Source of the DNA: Burkholderia stabilis | Lineage (GTDB): Bacteria; Pseudomonadota; Gammaproteobacteria; Burkholderiales; Burkholderiaceae | Length of the DNA stretch: 64,000 nucleotides | NCBI RefSeq assembly: GCF_001742165.1 | Contig: NZ_CP016442.1 | Span: 3,038,001-3,102,000 of the forward strand | Direction: 5' to 3' | Part shown: positions 19,420 through 29,611 of the stretch, piece after piece | How positions within the stretch are numbered: position 1 is the stretch's first letter | Layout: each line of letters opens with the position of its first letter | The notes under the pieces: generated by a model | Told to the model about the DNA's origin: nothing | The model's input: only the letters and a program-made list of their open reading frames with translations | Databases searched by the model: none | Position numbers and translations under genes: made by a program

Positions 19420-20625
19420 ATGACGAACGAATCGCGCGCGCTGCCGCTCGCCGGCGTGAAGGTGCTCGATTTCTCGCGCGTGCTCGCGGGCCCGTGGTAT
19501 GCGATGGTGCTCGCCGATTTCGGCGCGGAGGTGATCAAGGTCGAGCATCCGGCGCGCGGCGACGACACGCGCGACTGGGGGCTGCGGATCGGCGATACCG
19601 AGACGACCTACTTCAACAGCGTGAACCGCAGCAAGCGGTCGATCTGCCTGGACCTGCAGACCGAGGACGGCCAGCGCCTCGCGCGCGAGCTGGCCGCGCA
19701 GGCCGACGTGGTGCTCCACAACTTCAAGTTCGGCGGTGCGGAAAAGCTCGGCCTCGGCTACGACGCGCTGGCCGAACTGAATCCGCGCCTCGTGCACTGC
19801 GCGATCTCCGGCTATGACCGCTCGGGCGCCGAGGCCGCGCGGCCCGGCTACGACCTCGTCGTGCAGGGCGAGGCCGGGCTGATGGCGCTGAACGGCGAGG
19901 CCGGCCAGCCGCCGCTGAAGTTCGGCGTCGCGGCAGTCGACCTGTTCACCGGCATGTATTCGGCGCAGGCGATCCTGGCCGCGCTGTACGAGCGGCATGC
20001 GACCGGGCGCGGGCGGCGCATCGAGATGGCGCTGTTCGACTGCGGGCTGATGATCACCGCGTACTACGGGCTCGATGCGCTGCTGATGGGCGAGGACCCG
20101 CCGCGCTACGGCAACGCGCATCCGTCGATCGTGCCGTACGGCGTGTTCGACGCGGCCGATGGTCCGCTCGTGATCACGGTCGGCAACAACACGCAGTTCG
20201 CGCGCTTCTGCGACGCGATCGAGCGCCCCGATCTTGCGGCCGATGCACGTTACAAGACCAACCTCGGCCGCTCCGAGAACCGTGCCGAACTGCTGCCCGA
20301 GATTCGCCGCGAACTCGCACGCCGTTCGCGCGCGACGCTGCTCACGGCGCTCGCCGACGCGGGCATTCCGTGCGGCGAAGTGCTCGGTCTGCACGAGGCG
20401 CTGACGTCGGAGCGCGCGACGCGCGCGGGGCTCGTCACGCGGCAGCCGCATCCGGTCGCGGGCGGCGTCGACGTGCTCGCGCCGCCGTATCGCTTCGACG
20501 GCGCGCGGCTGCCGGTGCGCGGCGCGCCGCCGGTGCTCGGCGCGGATACGGACGCGGTGCTCGGCGGCTGGCTCGGGCTGTCGGCCGACGCTGTCGCGCG
20601 GCTGCGCGCGGATCGCATCGTGTAA
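19420..20625 (+). CDS. Class III CoA-transferase (CaiB/BaiF family)
   Basis: A 401-residue family III CoA-transferase. The conserved LPLAGVKVLDFSRVLAGPW opening, the FNSVNRSKRSICLDL segment and the active-site aspartate region RPGYDLVVQGEAG are present. Such enzymes move CoA between carboxylic acids in the cytosol. As the last gene of the operon it could activate the dicarboxylate substrate for the upstream dehydrogenases, as succinyl-CoA:glutarate transferases do; this is inference. The ATG at 19420 is chosen because a strong GGAGGAGACAAGG site precedes it; the frame also has an ATG at 19405. Confidence 0.88.
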   Translation: MTNESRALPLAGVKVLDFSRVLAGPWYAMVLADFGAEVIKVEHPARGDDTRDWGLRIGDTETTYFNSVNRSKRSICLDLQTEDGQRLARELAAQADVVLHNFKFGGAEKLGLGYDALAELNPRLVHCAISGYDRSGAEAARPGYDLVVQGEAGLMALNGEAGQPPLKFGVAAVDLFTGMYSAQAILAALYERHATGRGRRIEMALFDCGLMITAYYGLDALLMGEDPPRYGNAHPSIVPYGVFDAADGPLVITVGNNTQFARFCDAIERPDLAADARYKTNLGRSENRAELLPEIRRELARRSRATLLTALADAGIPCGEVLGLHEALTSERATRAGLVTRQPHPVAGGVDVLAPPYRFDGARLPVRGAPPVLGADTDAVLGGWLGLSADAVARLRADRIV

Positions 20626-20715
20626 CGCGGTTTCGCCGCCGCGGCGCGGGCGGAACGGTTGACGCGCCGGCCATTGACAAGACAAGCCTCGCGAAACGAC
20701 GAGGTGCCCTGCGGG

Positions 20716-20799
20716 GACCAGAGTAAGGCGCTGAAGCGTCAACTCCGGTCGACCGCGAAGCATGGGACCCGAGTACGCGCTGAAGCGCCAACCCCGGTC
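20716..20799 (+). ncRNA. Tandem pair of related hairpins in the DUF485-actP leader
   Basis: Two imperfect copies, at 20716-20750 and 20766-20799, lie exactly 50 bases apart. Each can fold as an outer stem GACC/GGTC, a middle stem GAGT with ACTC (one mismatch in copy 2), and an inner stem closed by a TGAA tetraloop (GCGC/GCGY). The pairing change in the inner stem (G-C in copy 2, G-T in copy 1) keeps the helix. Copy 2 ends six bases before the AGGAG of the DUF485 gene. I do not recognise a named RNA family; a tandem regulatory RNA or protein-binding leader is plausible. Confidence 0.55.
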
Positions 20800-20814
20800 A
20801 ACTCAGGAGACACC

Positions 20815-21120
20815 ATGGAGCTTTCCGTCATCGAATCGGTCACGGCGCGCCGCGACTACCAGCAGCTCGTGCGCGCGCAGCGCCGCTTCAGCTTCACGCT
20901 GACGGCGCTGATGATCGCGACTTATTACGGCTTCATCCTGCTCGTCGCGCTCGCGCCGCACGTGCTCGCGGCGCCGCTGTATCGCGGCGCGACGACGACC
21001 GTCGGGATCGCCGCGGGCGTCGCGATCATCCTGGTCGCGATCGGCCTGACCGCGAGCTACGTGCTGCGTGCGAACCGCGCGTTCGATCGCCGGATCGACG
21101 CGATCCTCGAAACGTCGTGA
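20815..21120 (+). CDS. DUF485 membrane protein (YjcH-like)
   Basis: A 101-residue protein with two transmembrane helices (about residues 25-47 and 57-82), of the DUF485 family. It is regularly encoded just before the acetate/solute symporter actP, as E. coli yjcH is, and probably supports that transporter. The ATG at 20815 follows ACTCAGGAGACACC. The stop lies 11 bases before the actP start. Confidence 0.9.
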   Translation: MELSVIESVTARRDYQQLVRAQRRFSFTLTALMIATYYGFILLVALAPHVLAAPLYRGATTTVGIAAGVAIILVAIGLTASYVLRANRAFDRRIDAILETS

Positions 21121-21131
21121 CGGAGGCCGAC

Positions 21132-22826
21132 ATGCGACGCACATTCCTCGCGCCCGGCGCGCTTGCCGTTCCCGTTGCTCTCGTTTCCTCCGCCGCGCAT
21201 GCGGTATCCGTCGCGGGCCCGATGCCCGACAAGGTCGAGCTGAACCCGGTCGCGATCGGGATGTTCTTCGCGTTTGTGTTCGCGACGCTCGCGCTCACGC
21301 GCTGGGCCGCGCGCCGCACGCGCTCGACGCGCGACTTCTATACGGCCGGCGGCGGCATCACCGGGCTGCAGAACGGGCTCGCGATCGCGGGCGACTACAT
21401 GTCGGCCGCGTCGTTCCTCGGGCTGTCGGGGATGGTGTTCATGTTCGGCTTCGACGGGCTCATCTACTCGATCGGCTTCCTGGTCGGCTGGCCGTTCGTG
21501 ATGTTCCTGATCGCCGAGCCGCTGCGCAACCTCGGCAAGTTCACGTTCGTCGACGTCGTCGCATACCGCTTCGCGCAGCGGCCGATCCGGCTGCTGACCT
21601 CCGCGAACGCGCTGACGATCGTCGTGCTGTACCTCGTCGTGCAGATGGTCGGCGCGGGCAAGCTGATCCAGCTGCTGTTCGGGCTGTCGTACGGCACGGC
21701 CGAGCTGATCGTCGGCGTGCTGATGGTCGTCTACGTGTTCTTCGGCGGAATGACCGCGACCACCTGGGTGCAGGTGATCAAGGCTGTGCTGCTGCTGTGC
21801 GGTGCGACGCTGCTCGCGTTGCTCGCGCTCGGCGAATTCGGCTTCAGCGTCGACGAGATGTTCCGCCGCGCGGTGGCCGTGCATCCGGGCGCGCTCGGCA
21901 TCATGGGGCCCGGCAAGCTGATCCGCGATCCGGCCAACGCGCTGTCGCTCGGCATCGCGCTGATGTTCGGCACGGCCGGCTTCCCGCACATCCTGATGCG
22001 CTTCTTCACGGTGCCGAACGCGAAGGAGGCGCGCAAGTCGGTGCTCTACGCGACCGGCTTCATCGGCTACTTCTACCTGCTGACCTTCGTGATCGGCTTC
22101 TCGGCGATCGTGCTGCTCGCGCAGCATCCGGAATTCTTCCGGCTCGCCGCGAACGGCACGTTCAACCTGACGCACGACCTGCTCGGCGGCTCGAACATGG
22201 TCGCGGTGAAACTCGCGCAGGCGGTCGGCGGGAACTGGTTCTACGGCTTCATCGCGGCCGTCACGTTCGCGACGATCCTCGCGGTGGTCGCGGGCCTGAC
22301 GCTCGCCGGCGCGACGACGATCTCGCACGACCTTTACGCGCAGATGTGGGCGCGCGGCAAGCCCGACGAGCGTCTGGAGATGCGGATCTCGCGCGCGGCG
22401 ACGATCGCGCTGTCGGCCGTCGCGATCGGGCTGTCGATCCTGTTCGAGCACGTGAACGTCGCGTTCATGGTCGGGCTCGTCGCGGCGGTGGCCGCGAGCG
22501 CGAATTTCCCGGTGCTCGCGATGTCGATCTTCTGGCGCGGGATGACGACGCGCGGCGCGGTGCTCGGCGGCGGCCTCGGCCTCGTGTCGGCGGTGACGCT
22601 CACGGTGCTGTCGAAGTCGGTGTGGGTCGACGTGCTGCACCACGCGCACGCGCCGGTGTTCCTCGACAACCCGGCGCTCGTGTCGGTGCCGCTCGCGTTC
22701 ATCGGGATCGTCGTCGGCTCGCTCGCGGATCGCGGCGAGCGCGCGCGGCGCGAGCGCGACGCGTTCGCGCAGCAGGAGTTCTACGCGCAGACGGGCCTGC
22801 TCGCCGGCAAGGCCGTGCAGCACTGA
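21132..22826 (+). CDS. actP: Cation/acetate symporter (SSS family)
   Basis: A 564-residue sodium:solute symporter with about 13-14 transmembrane helices. [20 protein letters not shown] and the [10 protein letters not shown] segment match ActP acetate permeases. An N-terminal signal-like stretch ([14 protein letters not shown]) is present. An in-frame GTG at 21117 exists, but the CGGAGG ribosome-binding site at 21120-21125 fits the ATG at 21132. It is the second gene of the DUF485-actP unit. Confidence 0.92.
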   Translation: MRRTFLAPGALAVPVALVSSAAHAVSVAGPMPDKVELNPVAIGMFFAFVFATLALTRWAARRTRSTRDFYTAGGGITGLQNGLAIAGDYMSAASFLGLSGMVFMFGFDGLIYSIGFLVGWPFVMFLIAEPLRNLGKFTFVDVVAYRFAQRPIRLLTSANALTIVVLYLVVQMVGAGKLIQLLFGLSYGTAELIVGVLMVVYVFFGGMTATTWVQVIKAVLLLCGATLLALLALGEFGFSVDEMFRRAVAVHPGALGIMGPGKLIRDPANALSLGIALMFGTAGFPHILMRFFTVPNAKEARKSVLYATGFIGYFYLLTFVIGFSAIVLLAQHPEFFRLAANGTFNLTHDLLGGSNMVAVKLAQAVGGNWFYGFIAAVTFATILAVVAGLTLAGATTISHDLYAQMWARGKPDERLEMRISRAATIALSAVAIGLSILFEHVNVAFMVGLVAAVAASANFPVLAMSIFWRGMTTRGAVLGGGLGLVSAVTLTVLSKSVWVDVLHHAHAPVFLDNPALVSVPLAFIGIVVGSLADRGERARRERDAFAQQEFYAQTGLLAGKAVQH

Positions 22827-22846
22827 TTCATCTGATGAAAGCGCCG

Positions 22847-22870
22847 ATCCGTCCGGATCGCCGGACGGAT
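22847..22870. promoter_or_regulatory. Palindrome 1: candidate DctD enhancer or actP terminator
   Basis: A perfect inverted repeat with 10-bp arms (ATCCGTCCGG / CCGGACGGAT) and a four-base centre. It lies about 100 bp before the sigma-54 promoter. The bases after it (ATTTTCC) are T-rich enough that it could also end actP transcription. Confidence 0.55.
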
Positions 22871-22879
22871 ATTTTCCGG

Positions 22880-22899
22880 AAATCCGGAATCCCGGATTT
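22880..22899. promoter_or_regulatory. Palindrome 2: candidate DctD enhancer
   Basis: AAATCCGG-AATC-CCGGATTT is a perfect inverted repeat sharing the TCCGG-N4-CCGGA core of palindrome 1. The two centres are 31 bp apart, about three helical turns, which would put two activator dimers on one face of the DNA. Confidence 0.6.
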
Positions 22900-22960
22900 C
22901 CTTGCCTGCCGCATTATGAGAAATACAATGAAAACAACGGCTTGAGGGGTGTCCGGAACC

Positions 22961-22976
22961 TGGCATCGACCTTGCA
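22961..22976 (+). promoter_or_regulatory. Sigma-54 promoter of dctA
   Basis: TGGCATCGACCTTGCA has GG and GC separated by exactly ten bases and closely matches the TGGCAC-N5-TTGCA consensus. Transcription would begin near 22987, leaving a leader of about 195 nucleotides. Confidence 0.8.
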
Positions 22977-23031
22977 ATATAAATGGCACGGCCGTCCCCC
23001 GGCCTCAACTACTACAGCAAGGAGACAATCG

Positions 23032-23067
23032 ATGACCACTGCCTTCCTCCCCCTCCGGACGTCTTGA
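23032..23067 (+). CDS. Leader peptide upstream of dctA
   Basis: An 11-residue ORF (MTTAFLPLRTS) begins 8 bases after an AAGGAGA ribosome-binding site that is stronger than that of dctA itself. It is inside the predicted sigma-54 transcript. Nothing in the peptide matches a known leader. Its position ahead of a large hairpin suggests a role in controlling dctA by translation or attenuation. Confidence 0.5.
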   Translation: MTTAFLPLRTS

Positions 23068-23093
23068 GGCATCGCTTGTTGCGGCACGGCAGC

Positions 23094-23134
23094 CGCGCAG
23101 GCGAATGGCGTTTCCCCTGACATTCGCCTGCGCG
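23094..23134 (+). promoter_or_regulatory. 14-bp hairpin in the dctA leader
   Basis: Perfect arms CGCGCAGGCGAATG (23094-23107) and CATTCGCCTGCGCG (23121-23134) enclose a 13-base loop. No T run follows, so it is not a typical intrinsic terminator. It lies 27 bases after the leader ORF and 46 bases before the dctA start. Confidence 0.65.
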
Positions 23135-23180
23135 CGTGACGCCGTTTCCATCGGCTCATCTACCTTCAGCAGGAACCATC

Positions 23181-24470
23181 GTGAAGAAGAAACCCTTCTA
23201 CAAAGTGCTCTATGTGCAGGTGATCTTCGCCATCATCGTCGGCGTGATCCTCGGCCACTACTACCCGTCGATCGCCACCGACATGAAGCCGCTCGGCGAC
23301 GGCTTCATCAAGCTGATCAAGATGGTGATCGGCCCGATCATCTTCTGTACCGTCGTCACCGGCATCGCCGGCATGGAGGACATGAAGAAGGTCGGCCGCG
23401 TCGGCGGCAAGGCGCTGCTGTACTTCGAGATCGTGTCGACCTTCGCGCTGGTGCTCGGCCTCGCGGCCACGCACATCCTGCGTCCGGGCGTCGGCTTCAA
23501 CATCGATCCGGCGACGCTCGACGGCAAGGCCGTCGCGTCGTACGCGGCGAAGGCGCACGGGCAGTCGACGGTCGACTTCCTGATGCACATCATCCCGAAC
23601 ACGATGGTCGACGCGTTCGCGCAGGGCGAAATCCTGCAGATCCTGCTGATCGCGCTGCTGTTCGGCAGCGTGCTCGCGCACCTCGGCGAGCGCGGCAAGG
23701 TCGTCACCGACTTCATCGACGGGCTCACGCGCGTGCTGTTCGGTATCGTGCACATCGTCACGAAGCTGGCGCCGATCGGCGCGTTCGGCGCGATGGCGTT
23801 CACGATCGGCAAGTACGGCGTCGGCTCGCTGGTGCCGCTGCTCAAGCTGATCGGCACGTTCTACCTGACGTCGGTCGTGTTCGTGCTGGTCGTGCTCGGC
23901 ACCATCGCGCGCTTCACGGGCTTCTCGATCATCCGCTTCGTGTCCTACATCAAGGAAGAGCTGCTGATCGTGCTCGGCACGAGCTCGTCGGAAGCCGCGC
24001 TGCCGCAGCTGATGGAAAAGCTCGAGAAGGCAGGCTGCTCGCGCTCGGTCGTCGGCCTCGTCGTGCCGACCGGCTATTCGTTCAACCTCGACGGCACCAA
24101 CATCTACATGACGATGGCCGTGCTGTTCATCGCGCAGGCGACCAACATCGAACTGACGTGGATGCAGCAGCTCACGCTGCTCGCGGTCGCGATGCTGACG
24201 TCGAAGGGCGCGAGCGGCGTCACGGGCGCGGGCTTCATCACGCTCGCGGCGACGCTGGCCGTCGTGCCGACGATCCCGCTGTCGGGCATGGTGCTGATCC
24301 TCGGCATCGACCGCTTCATGAGCGAATGCCGCGCGCTGACGAACATCGTCGGCAACGGCGTCGCGACGGTCGTCGTGTCGGCGTGGGAGAAGGAGCTCGA
24401 CCGCAACAAGCTGCGCCAGGCGCTGAAGGGCGGCGGCGAGGTCGCGGCGACCGAGACGGCCGGCGTCTGA
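23181..24470 (+). CDS. dctA: C4-dicarboxylate transporter
   Basis: A 429-residue DAACS-family symporter, the same length as E. coli DctA, importing succinate, fumarate and malate with cations. The opening [17 protein letters not shown], the serine-rich [17 protein letters not shown] and the substrate-site segment [17 protein letters not shown] are all diagnostic. The start is a GTG at 23181 after CAGGAACC; the frame extends upstream to 23136, but that part is unlike DctA and overlaps the hairpin. The dctB-dctD two-component genes follow on the same strand. Confidence 0.93.
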   Translation: MKKKPFYKVLYVQVIFAIIVGVILGHYYPSIATDMKPLGDGFIKLIKMVIGPIIFCTVVTGIAGMEDMKKVGRVGGKALLYFEIVSTFALVLGLAATHILRPGVGFNIDPATLDGKAVASYAAKAHGQSTVDFLMHIIPNTMVDAFAQGEILQILLIALLFGSVLAHLGERGKVVTDFIDGLTRVLFGIVHIVTKLAPIGAFGAMAFTIGKYGVGSLVPLLKLIGTFYLTSVVFVLVVLGTIARFTGFSIIRFVSYIKEELLIVLGTSSSEAALPQLMEKLEKAGCSRSVVGLVVPTGYSFNLDGTNIYMTMAVLFIAQATNIELTWMQQLTLLAVAMLTSKGASGVTGAGFITLAATLAVVPTIPLSGMVLILGIDRFMSECRALTNIVGNGVATVVVSAWEKELDRNKLRQALKGGGEVAATETAGV

Positions 24471-24579
24471 CGTCATGAAGGAGCAGGCGGCGGCACCGCC
24501 CGCCGGCGGTACGGCGCGCGGCGGGGATGCGGGGGCCTATGACACAATAGGCGATCCGCATCGCCAGGAAGCCCCGACC

Positions 24580-26475
<1,896 letters not shown>

Positions 26476-26552
26476 CCCGCCGCCCGGTCGACCGGCATCA
26501 ACGACGCCGCGTGCGCTGCCGCCGCGCGGCCCGTCAGGAGCAAGTGAATACG

Positions 26553-27908
26553 ATGGCCAACCGGCTGCAAGTGATCTATATCGAAGACGACGCGCTCGTT
26601 CGCCGGGCGAGCGTGCAGAGCCTGCAGCTCGCGGGGTTCGACGTCGTCGGTTTCGAGTCGGCCGAAGCGGCCGAGAAGGCGATCGTCGCCGAACCGGCCG
26701 GGGTGATCGTCAGCGACATCCGGCTGCCCGGCGCGAGCGGACTCGACCTGCTCGCGCAATGCCGCGAGCGCGTGCCCGACGTGCCGGTGATCCTCGTCAC
26801 CGGGCACGGCGACATCTCGATGGCCGTGCAGGCGATGCGCGACGGCGCATACGACTTCATCGAAAAACCGTTCGCGGCCGAGCGCCTGATCGAGACGGTG
26901 CGCCGCGCGCTCGAACGGCGCGAGCTCGTGCTCGAGAACCACGCGCTGCGGCGCGAGCTGGCCGGGCAGAACGTCGTCGCGCCCCGCATCATCGGCCGCA
27001 GCCCGGCGATCGAGCAGGTGCGCAAGCTGATCGCGAACGTCGCGCCGACCGACGCGTCGGTGCTGATCAACGGCGACACGGGCGCGGGCAAGGAACTGAT
27101 CGCGCGCAGCCTGCACGAGCTGTCGCCGCGCCGCGACAAGCCGTTCATCGCGGTGAATTGCGGCGCGTTGCCCGAGCCGATGTTCGAGTCGGAGATGTTC
27201 GGCTACGAGCCCGGCGCGTTTACCGGCGCCGCGAAGCGCCGGGTCGGCAAGCTCGAATACGCATCCGGCGGCACGCTGTTTCTCGACGAGATCGAAAGCA
27301 TGCCGCTCGCGCTGCAGGTGAAACTGCTGCGCGTGCTGCAGGACGGCGTGCTGGAGCGGCTCGGCTCGAACCAGCCGATCCGCGTGAACTGCCGCGTCGT
27401 CGCGGCGGCGAAGGGCGACATGAGCGAGCTCGTCGCGGCCGGCACATTCCGGCGCGACCTGCTGTACCGGCTCAACGTCGTGACGATCGCGCTGCCGCCG
27501 CTGGCCGAGCGCCGCGAGGACATCGTGCCGCTGTTCGAGCATTTCATGCTCGACGCGGCCGTGCGCTACGGGCGGCCCGCGCCGGTGCTGACCGACCGGC
27601 AGCGCGCGAGCCTGATGCAGCGCGACTGGCCGGGCAACGTGCGCGAGCTGCACAACGCGGCCGACCGCTTCGTGCTCGGCGTGGCCGACATGCCGCAGGA
27701 AACGGGCGCGAGCGCCGACGAGGCCGACAACGAGCAGACGCTGAAGGAGCGCATCGAGCAATTCGAGCGCGCGGTGATCGCCGAGGCGCTGAACCAGACG
27801 GGCGGCGCGGTCGCCGCGACGGCCGACCGCCTGCATGTGGGCAAGGCGACGCTGTACGAGAAGATGAAGCGCTACGGGTTGTCGGCGAAAGGCGAAACCG
27901 AGCGCTGA
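26553..27908 (+). CDS. dctD: Sigma-54 dependent response regulator DctD
   Basis: A 451-residue NtrC-family activator with three domains: receiver (residues about 5-120, phosphoacceptor D55 in VSDIRLPG), AAA+ sigma-54 interaction domain (Walker A GDTGAGKE, the GAFTGA loop at 221-226, Walker [10 protein letters not shown]), and a Fis-type HTH at the end ([18 protein letters not shown]). It should activate dctA from the palindromes 3.6 kb upstream. It lies 77 bases after dctB. Confidence 0.93.
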   Translation: MANRLQVIYIEDDALVRRASVQSLQLAGFDVVGFESAEAAEKAIVAEPAGVIVSDIRLPGASGLDLLAQCRERVPDVPVILVTGHGDISMAVQAMRDGAYDFIEKPFAAERLIETVRRALERRELVLENHALRRELAGQNVVAPRIIGRSPAIEQVRKLIANVAPTDASVLINGDTGAGKELIARSLHELSPRRDKPFIAVNCGALPEPMFESEMFGYEPGAFTGAAKRRVGKLEYASGGTLFLDEIESMPLALQVKLLRVLQDGVLERLGSNQPIRVNCRVVAAAKGDMSELVAAGTFRRDLLYRLNVVTIALPPLAERREDIVPLFEHFMLDAAVRYGRPAPVLTDRQRASLMQRDWPGNVRELHNAADRFVLGVADMPQETGASADEADNEQTLKERIEQFERAVIAEALNQTGGAVAATADRLHVGKATLYEKMKRYGLSAKGETER

Positions 27909-27914
27909 AAAGCA

Positions 27915-27955
27915 AACGGACCGCGGAACCGGGCTGGCCGGTCGTGCGGTCCGTT
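27915..27955 (-). terminator. Terminator between dctD and the TlpA-like gene
   Basis: A perfect 10-bp inverted repeat AACGGACCGC / GCGGTCCGTT with a 21-base loop lies between the convergent genes. On the minus strand it is followed by a T-rich stretch (TTTGCTTTT), so it fits best as the end of the TlpA-like gene, and may serve dctD too. Confidence 0.6.
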
Positions 27956-28005
27956 GTCGGGGAAGGGCGGTGTGCGGGGCCCTTCGGTCCGGTATCGCGC
28001 GGCGC

Positions 28006-28542
28006 TCAGGCCGCGTTGCTGTCGAGCGCCTTCTTGAGCAGCGCGTCGAGTTCCGCGAATTGCGGCGCGCCGACATAGCGCTTCAGGATCTTGCCGTTCT
28101 TGTCGACGACGAACGTGGTCGGCGTGAGCTGCACGTTGCCGAACTGCTTCGCGACGCTGCCGTCGTCGAGTGCGACCTTGAACGGCAGCTGGCGGGTTTG
28201 CGCGTAGTTGGCGACGTACATCGGCGGATCGTAGTTCATCGCGACCGCGACGAATTCCAGCCCCTGACCCTTGAAGCGGTTATAGGTATCGACCATCTGC
28301 GGCATTTCCTGCATGCAGGTCGCGCAGCTCGTCGCCCAGAAGTTCACGAGATAAACCTTGCCTTTCAGGTCGCCTGCGGTCGAGACCTTCTGGCCCGACA
28401 GCAGCGTGAACGTTGCGTCCGGCACGCTGGACTTGCCGTTGAACGCGAAGAAGCCGGCTACGGCGATGGCCGCGACGACGACGGCGGCGACGATGTAGCG
28501 GGTGGGGCCGGCGCTGCGGCGGGCGGGAGGCGTGGTGTTCAT
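28006..28542 (-). CDS. TlpA/ResA-like thioredoxin-fold protein
   Basis: A 178-residue protein with one N-terminal membrane anchor (about residues 15-34) and a periplasmic thioredoxin domain. The redox motif is CATC in NFWATSCATCMQEMPQM, the TlpA/ResA type, and the cis-proline region TPTTFVVDKNGKI is present. Such proteins reduce disulfides in the periplasm, often for cytochrome c or copper-site assembly. It is convergent with dctD and has a short divergent region with the lipoprotein gene. Confidence 0.88.
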   Translation of the reverse strand: MNTTPPARRSAGPTRYIVAAVVVAAIAVAGFFAFNGKSSVPDATFTLLSGQKVSTAGDLKGKVYLVNFWATSCATCMQEMPQMVDTYNRFKGQGLEFVAVAMNYDPPMYVANYAQTRQLPFKVALDDGSVAKQFGNVQLTPTTFVVDKNGKILKRYVGAPQFAELDALLKKALDSNAA

Positions 28543-28705
28543 CTTCGGTGCTCTCGGAGTCGGTCGATGACGCGGATCAATGCAAAGGACGTCGAAATTC
28601 GGCGCTCATTTTAGCGCGAATGCGGCGTGCGCACCGGCGGCGGTTACACATCCCGGTTTTCACGTTCGGCGGATAATGCCCGTTTTTGCCAGCCCGACCC
28701 ACGCC

Positions 28706-29278
28706 ATGCCGAAGGAAGTCATCGATCCGTTGCGCCCCCTTTTTCGTTCGCTGCGACACTTCGCCGCGCTCGCCTGCGCGAGCGTCGCGCTGGTCGCGTG
28801 TTCGCCGTCGTACGACTGGCGCACGCTGCACAACGACGCCGGCTATACGATCGACCTGCCGGCCAAGCCGACCGTCGAGGAGCAGCCGGTTGCGATCGGC
28901 GGCGCGTCGATGCCGATGCGGATGCAGGCCGCCCACGTCGATGGCGCGGTGTTCGCGGTCGGCACGTTGACGCTGCCCGATGACCGCGACGAAACGCGCC
29001 GCGCAGCGCTCGATTTTTTGCGCGCGGGGCTGTCCCGCAACCTCGACGGCACGCCGCAAACGGCTTCGGTGCCGGTGCCGCTCGCGGCCGGCGGCGCGGT
29101 GAACGGGCTCGAGCTGCGCATCGCGGGCGCCGCCGCCGGCGGCGATCGCTCGCGCAAGACGATCGTCGCGCGGCTCGTCGCGCGTGGCCGGCACGCGTAC
29201 CAGGCGGTCGCGATCGCCGACGGGCCGCTTGCCCAGGAGCAGCTCGACCAGTTTTTCGGCTCGTTCAAACTCGACTGA
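28706..29278 (+). CDS. Putative lipoprotein of unknown function
   Basis: A 190-residue protein with a lipoprotein signal ending in LVACS, so it is probably lipidated and periplasm-facing. The mature part (YDWRTLHNDAGYTIDLPAKP onward) resembles conserved Burkholderia hypothetical proteins, ending in a segment with DQFFGSFKLD; no function is known. The ATG at 28706 fits the signal peptide best; in-frame starts at 28580 and 28676 would add unlikely N-terminal sequence. A GATAAT at 28672-28677 may belong to its promoter. Confidence 0.72.
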   Translation: MPKEVIDPLRPLFRSLRHFAALACASVALVACSPSYDWRTLHNDAGYTIDLPAKPTVEEQPVAIGGASMPMRMQAAHVDGAVFAVGTLTLPDDRDETRRAALDFLRAGLSRNLDGTPQTASVPVPLAAGGAVNGLELRIAGAAAGGDRSRKTIVARLVARGRHAYQAVAIADGPLAQEQLDQFFGSFKLD

Positions 29279-29611
29279 CGACGGCCGGCGAGGGCGCTCC
29301 GACACTGTGTGACAACTGAAAGTTCGTTCGCAGCTTTCGACGCTAATCGCCGGATTTTGCGGGGGTTTTTCGACTATCCACAGCGCATGTGGATAACTTT
29401 GTTGAAAAGTAGGCCACATTTCCCGCCAAGCCGCGCCGGACGGCCTTCCGGCCCGTTTGACCGTTCGCTTGCATCTTGTGAAAAATCAATAAAAACAACG
29501 AGATACGGATTTCGGGATGAATGGGTGCCGGCGAGTCGCAATCCGGGGCCGGATTCGTGAAATTGTGCATAAGTCAAGTCTTGACAGCCGGATTTTGTCC
29601 TCCGAGGGCGA
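29279..29611. other. Convergent intergenic region with DnaA-box-like sites, 333 bp
   Basis: No gene is seen between two convergent genes. The region contains CTATCCACA (29374-29382), TTATCCACA on the minus strand (29388-29396), TTATGCACA on the minus strand (29564-29572), an AT-rich stretch at about 29476-29508, and the palindrome GTCAAG-T-CTTGAC at 29573-29585. The first two boxes face each other across five bases. This resembles a DnaA-binding locus, but the genes around it are not those of a replication origin. Confidence 0.5.

Larger units (their letters stand above)
22827..23180. other. dctA control region, 354 bp
   Basis: Between actP and dctA lie, in order: two palindromes with a shared TCCGG-N4-CCGGA core, a sigma-54 type promoter, an 11-codon leader ORF with a strong ribosome-binding site, a 14-bp hairpin, and the dctA ribosome-binding site. 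Each is listed separately. Confidence 0.8.

Noticed and set aside
18100..20763. An 887-codon open frame on the minus strand
   Set aside because: It is antisense to the acyl-CoA dehydrogenase and CoA-transferase genes and has shadow composition.
20716..20799. A glycine riboswitch or mini-ykkC (guanidine-II) element
   Set aside because: Tandem arrangement is suggestive, but the conserved glycine-aptamer core and the ACGR loops of mini-ykkC are absent; the loops are TGAA.
29374..29396. A chromosomal replication origin
   Set aside because: Only three DnaA-type boxes are present and none of the usual origin genes (dnaA, dnaN, gyrB, rpmH, parAB) are nearby.
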